DNA of 6,667 bases, from the NCBI GenBank assembly GCA_022360235.1, contig JAKSDE010000407.1, positions 1 to 6,667 of the forward strand, read 5' to 3'. The stretch's first letter is position 1, and every line of letters starts with the position of its first letter. The position numbers were made by a program, and so were the translations under genes. The stretch comes from Cytophagales bacterium. Its GTDB lineage: Bacteria; Bacteroidota; Bacteroidia; Cytophagales; Amoebophilaceae. This document shows positions 5,395 to 6,667 of this stretch, one piece after another. The notes beneath the pieces are model-generated. The model saw nothing but the letters and a program-made list of their open reading frames with translations, made no database searches and was not told the DNA's origin.

Positions 5395-6165
5395 ATGATT
5401 AAACTATCGGCCGTCATTATCACATTCAACGAATCTCAGAACATTCGCCGATGTATAGCAGCACTCCTGCCTATCGCTGATGAAATTGTGGTAATAGATG
5501 CTTTCTCTACAGATGATACACAAAAAATTTGCTTAGAAAAAGGAGTAAGGCTTATTCAACATCCTTTTGAAAATTACGGGAAACAAAAAGGTTTTGCCTC
5601 CCAACAAGCTCAATATCCTTATATACTCTCAGTAGATGCCGATGAGGTAGTCTCGGATACATTAAAAAAGTCGATCGTAGTAGTTAAAAAAAATTGGATA
5701 TATGATGGCTATACTTTCAATAGATTGACCTTTTACTGTGGAAAGCCCATCAGGCATGGCGACTGGTACCCTGATAGAAAGTTAAGATTATTTGATAAAC
5801 GCATGGGTGAGTGGAATAAAGCCGTACTTCATGATAAGGTAGTCATGAAAAAAGAAGCTACTATAGGACATCTTACAGGAGATCTACTTCATTATTCCTT
5901 TCCCTCTATTCAAATGCACCTCCAAAAAGTTATGACCTATACAGCAAAGGAATCAAAAGCAGCCTATGAGGAAGGTAAAGATGTAAAGCCTTGGCATTTT
6001 ATCGTGAATCCTATTTGGAAATTTTTCTCTTATTACTTGCTAAAAGGAGGCTTTAGAGATGGGTGGGCTGGCTTTACCATTGCTGTAATTTCTTCCTATT
6101 CAACTTTTATCAAGTATGCCCAAACTTATGCATTGCAAAAAAGGAATGAAAAAAATCCTCATTAG
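5395..6165 (+). CDS. Family 2 glycosyltransferase, WaaE/KdtX type
   Basis: The 256-residue enzyme belongs to the GT-A fold family 2 and would add a sugar from a nucleotide donor to a surface glycan. It opens with the nucleotide-binding strand LSAVIITFNESQNIRRCI and IADEIVVIDAFSTDDT, then GKQKGFASQQA and the metal-binding motif DADE (81-84). Further family features are the acceptor-side block RHGDWYPDRKLRLFDKR (about 119-135), LLHYSF, and the C-terminal KGGFRDGWAGFTIA, as in the WaaE/KdtX (beta-1,4-glucosyltransferase-like) group of lipopolysaccharide core enzymes. There is no signal peptide; the C-terminal aromatic/hydrophobic region may associate with the inner membrane. It starts 38 bp after gldH and its last 20 bp overlap the next glycosyltransferase, pointing to co-transcription and translational coupling. 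The sugar and linkage cannot be read from sequence. Confidence 0.92.
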   Translation: MIKLSAVIITFNESQNIRRCIAALLPIADEIVVIDAFSTDDTQKICLEKGVRLIQHPFENYGKQKGFASQQAQYPYILSVDADEVVSDTLKKSIVVVKKNWIYDGYTFNRLTFYCGKPIRHGDWYPDRKLRLFDKRMGEWNKAVLHDKVVMKKEATIGHLTGDLLHYSFPSIQMHLQKVMTYTAKESKAAYEEGKDVKPWHFIVNPIWKFFSYYLLKGGFRDGWAGFTIAVISSYSTFIKYAQTYALQKRNEKNPH

Positions 6166-6667
6166 CCGTATCGATAACATGGGAGATGTGATCTTATCCC
6201 TCCCGGTGGCCGGTGTTATCAAAAAAAACTTCCCAGATATAGAAATAGCTTTTTTAGGTAAAGCTTACACCAAGTCTATTATCGAACAATGTCAGTTTAT
6301 AGATACATTTTACGATTGGAGGCGTTTAAAAGAACAAAACAAAGGGCTAGCAGCTAGTGGCGCTGACGCCATCCTCCACCTCTTACCTGACCTCAGCGTT
6401 GCAATGGCTGCCAAGCGCGCACACATTCCTATCCGTATTGGGACAAGCCATAGAGCGTATCATTGGTATACGTGCAATCGGCTCGTTCCACTAGGAAGAA
6501 AAAAAAGTGACTTACACGAAGCACAGTTAAACGTCAAACTACTCGCTCCCCTAGGGATACAAACAGACTTGGACTTAACGCAAATTCCACTACACTATGG
6601 CTGGTCGCAGCAAAGTGACGCTCCTGTACAGGCCAAAGCAGTTTTAGAAAATAATAAATTAAATGTA
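6146..6667 (+). CDS. Family 9 glycosyltransferase (heptosyltransferase-like), N-terminal part, runs off right edge
   Basis: There are 174 open codons from ATG 6146 to the window end. The start MKKILISRIDNMGDVILSLP is the signature N-terminus of GT9/ADP-heptose:LPS heptosyltransferases (R-x-DN-x-GD-x-x-x-x-x-P), the first strand and loop of a GT-B Rossmann domain. IEIAFLGKAYTKSIIEQC, then DAILHLLPDLSVAMAAKRA and IPIRIGTSHRAYHW follow, matching the family's N-terminal domain order. The donor-binding C-terminal domain is beyond the edge. The ATG lies inside the end of the upstream glycosyltransferase gene (20-bp overlap), with GGA just before it. The pair likely acts in the same lipopolysaccharide or lipooligosaccharide pathway. 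The choice between heptose and another sugar is open. Confidence 0.9.
   Translation, partial: MKKILISRIDNMGDVILSLPVAGVIKKNFPDIEIAFLGKAYTKSIIEQCQFIDTFYDWRRLKEQNKGLAASGADAILHLLPDLSVAMAAKRAHIPIRIGTSHRAYHWYTCNRLVPLGRKKSDLHEAQLNVKLLAPLGIQTDLDLTQIPLHYGWSQQSDAPVQAKAVLENNKLNV

Overview
The window looks like part of a chromosome from an AT-rich, mobile-element-laden member of the Bacteroidota. The housekeeping genes point there: a cysteine-rich PSP1-domain protein directly followed by a GldH-type lipoprotein is a Bacteroidota pairing, a TAnnTTTG box precedes prfA, and starts lack clear Shine-Dalgarno sequences. The dense, decayed mobile DNA would suit an intracellular lineage such as the Amoebophilaceae. 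That placement is inference; no rRNA or other decisive marker is present.

Left third (1-2208): a stack of nested mobile elements. Positions 720 down to 1 hold the 5' part of a group II intron on the minus strand: a GTGCGAC 5' end, a long structured leader, an EBS1 hairpin matching the flanking IBS1, and the first 42 codons of the reverse transcriptase/maturase, which runs off the left edge. It is inserted antisense into the remains of another group II intron on the plus strand, recognised by a textbook 34-nt domain V (863-896) and part of domain VI. That remnant is cut at 934/935 by a 1233-bp ISAs1-family insertion sequence (935-2167) with 19-bp terminal inverted repeats. Its transposase is interrupted by an amber codon and by a frame change at a run of nine A. 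Past the IS, domain VI begins again (2168-2208) in a divergent copy that differs by a compensatory base-pair change.

Middle (2209-3770): prfA (release factor 1) lies on the minus strand with a promoter-like box almost touching its start codon. Upstream of it, also on the minus strand, is a 46-codon remnant of a DUF559 endonuclease-like gene. The rest of the 432-bp gap before the plus-strand genes holds nothing recognisable.

Right (3771-6667): four plus-strand genes in a row. They are a PSP1/RicT-like protein, a GldH-like lipoprotein, a WaaE/KdtX-type family 2 glycosyltransferase, and a family 9 heptosyltransferase-like protein that overlaps its neighbour by 20 bp and runs off the right edge. 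The last two suggest lipopolysaccharide core or other surface glycan assembly. I found no evidence of an entirely new system. The strongest second-look items are the nested antisense introns, the duplicated covarying domain VI at the IS junction, the A-run frame change in the transposase and the DUF559 fragment.
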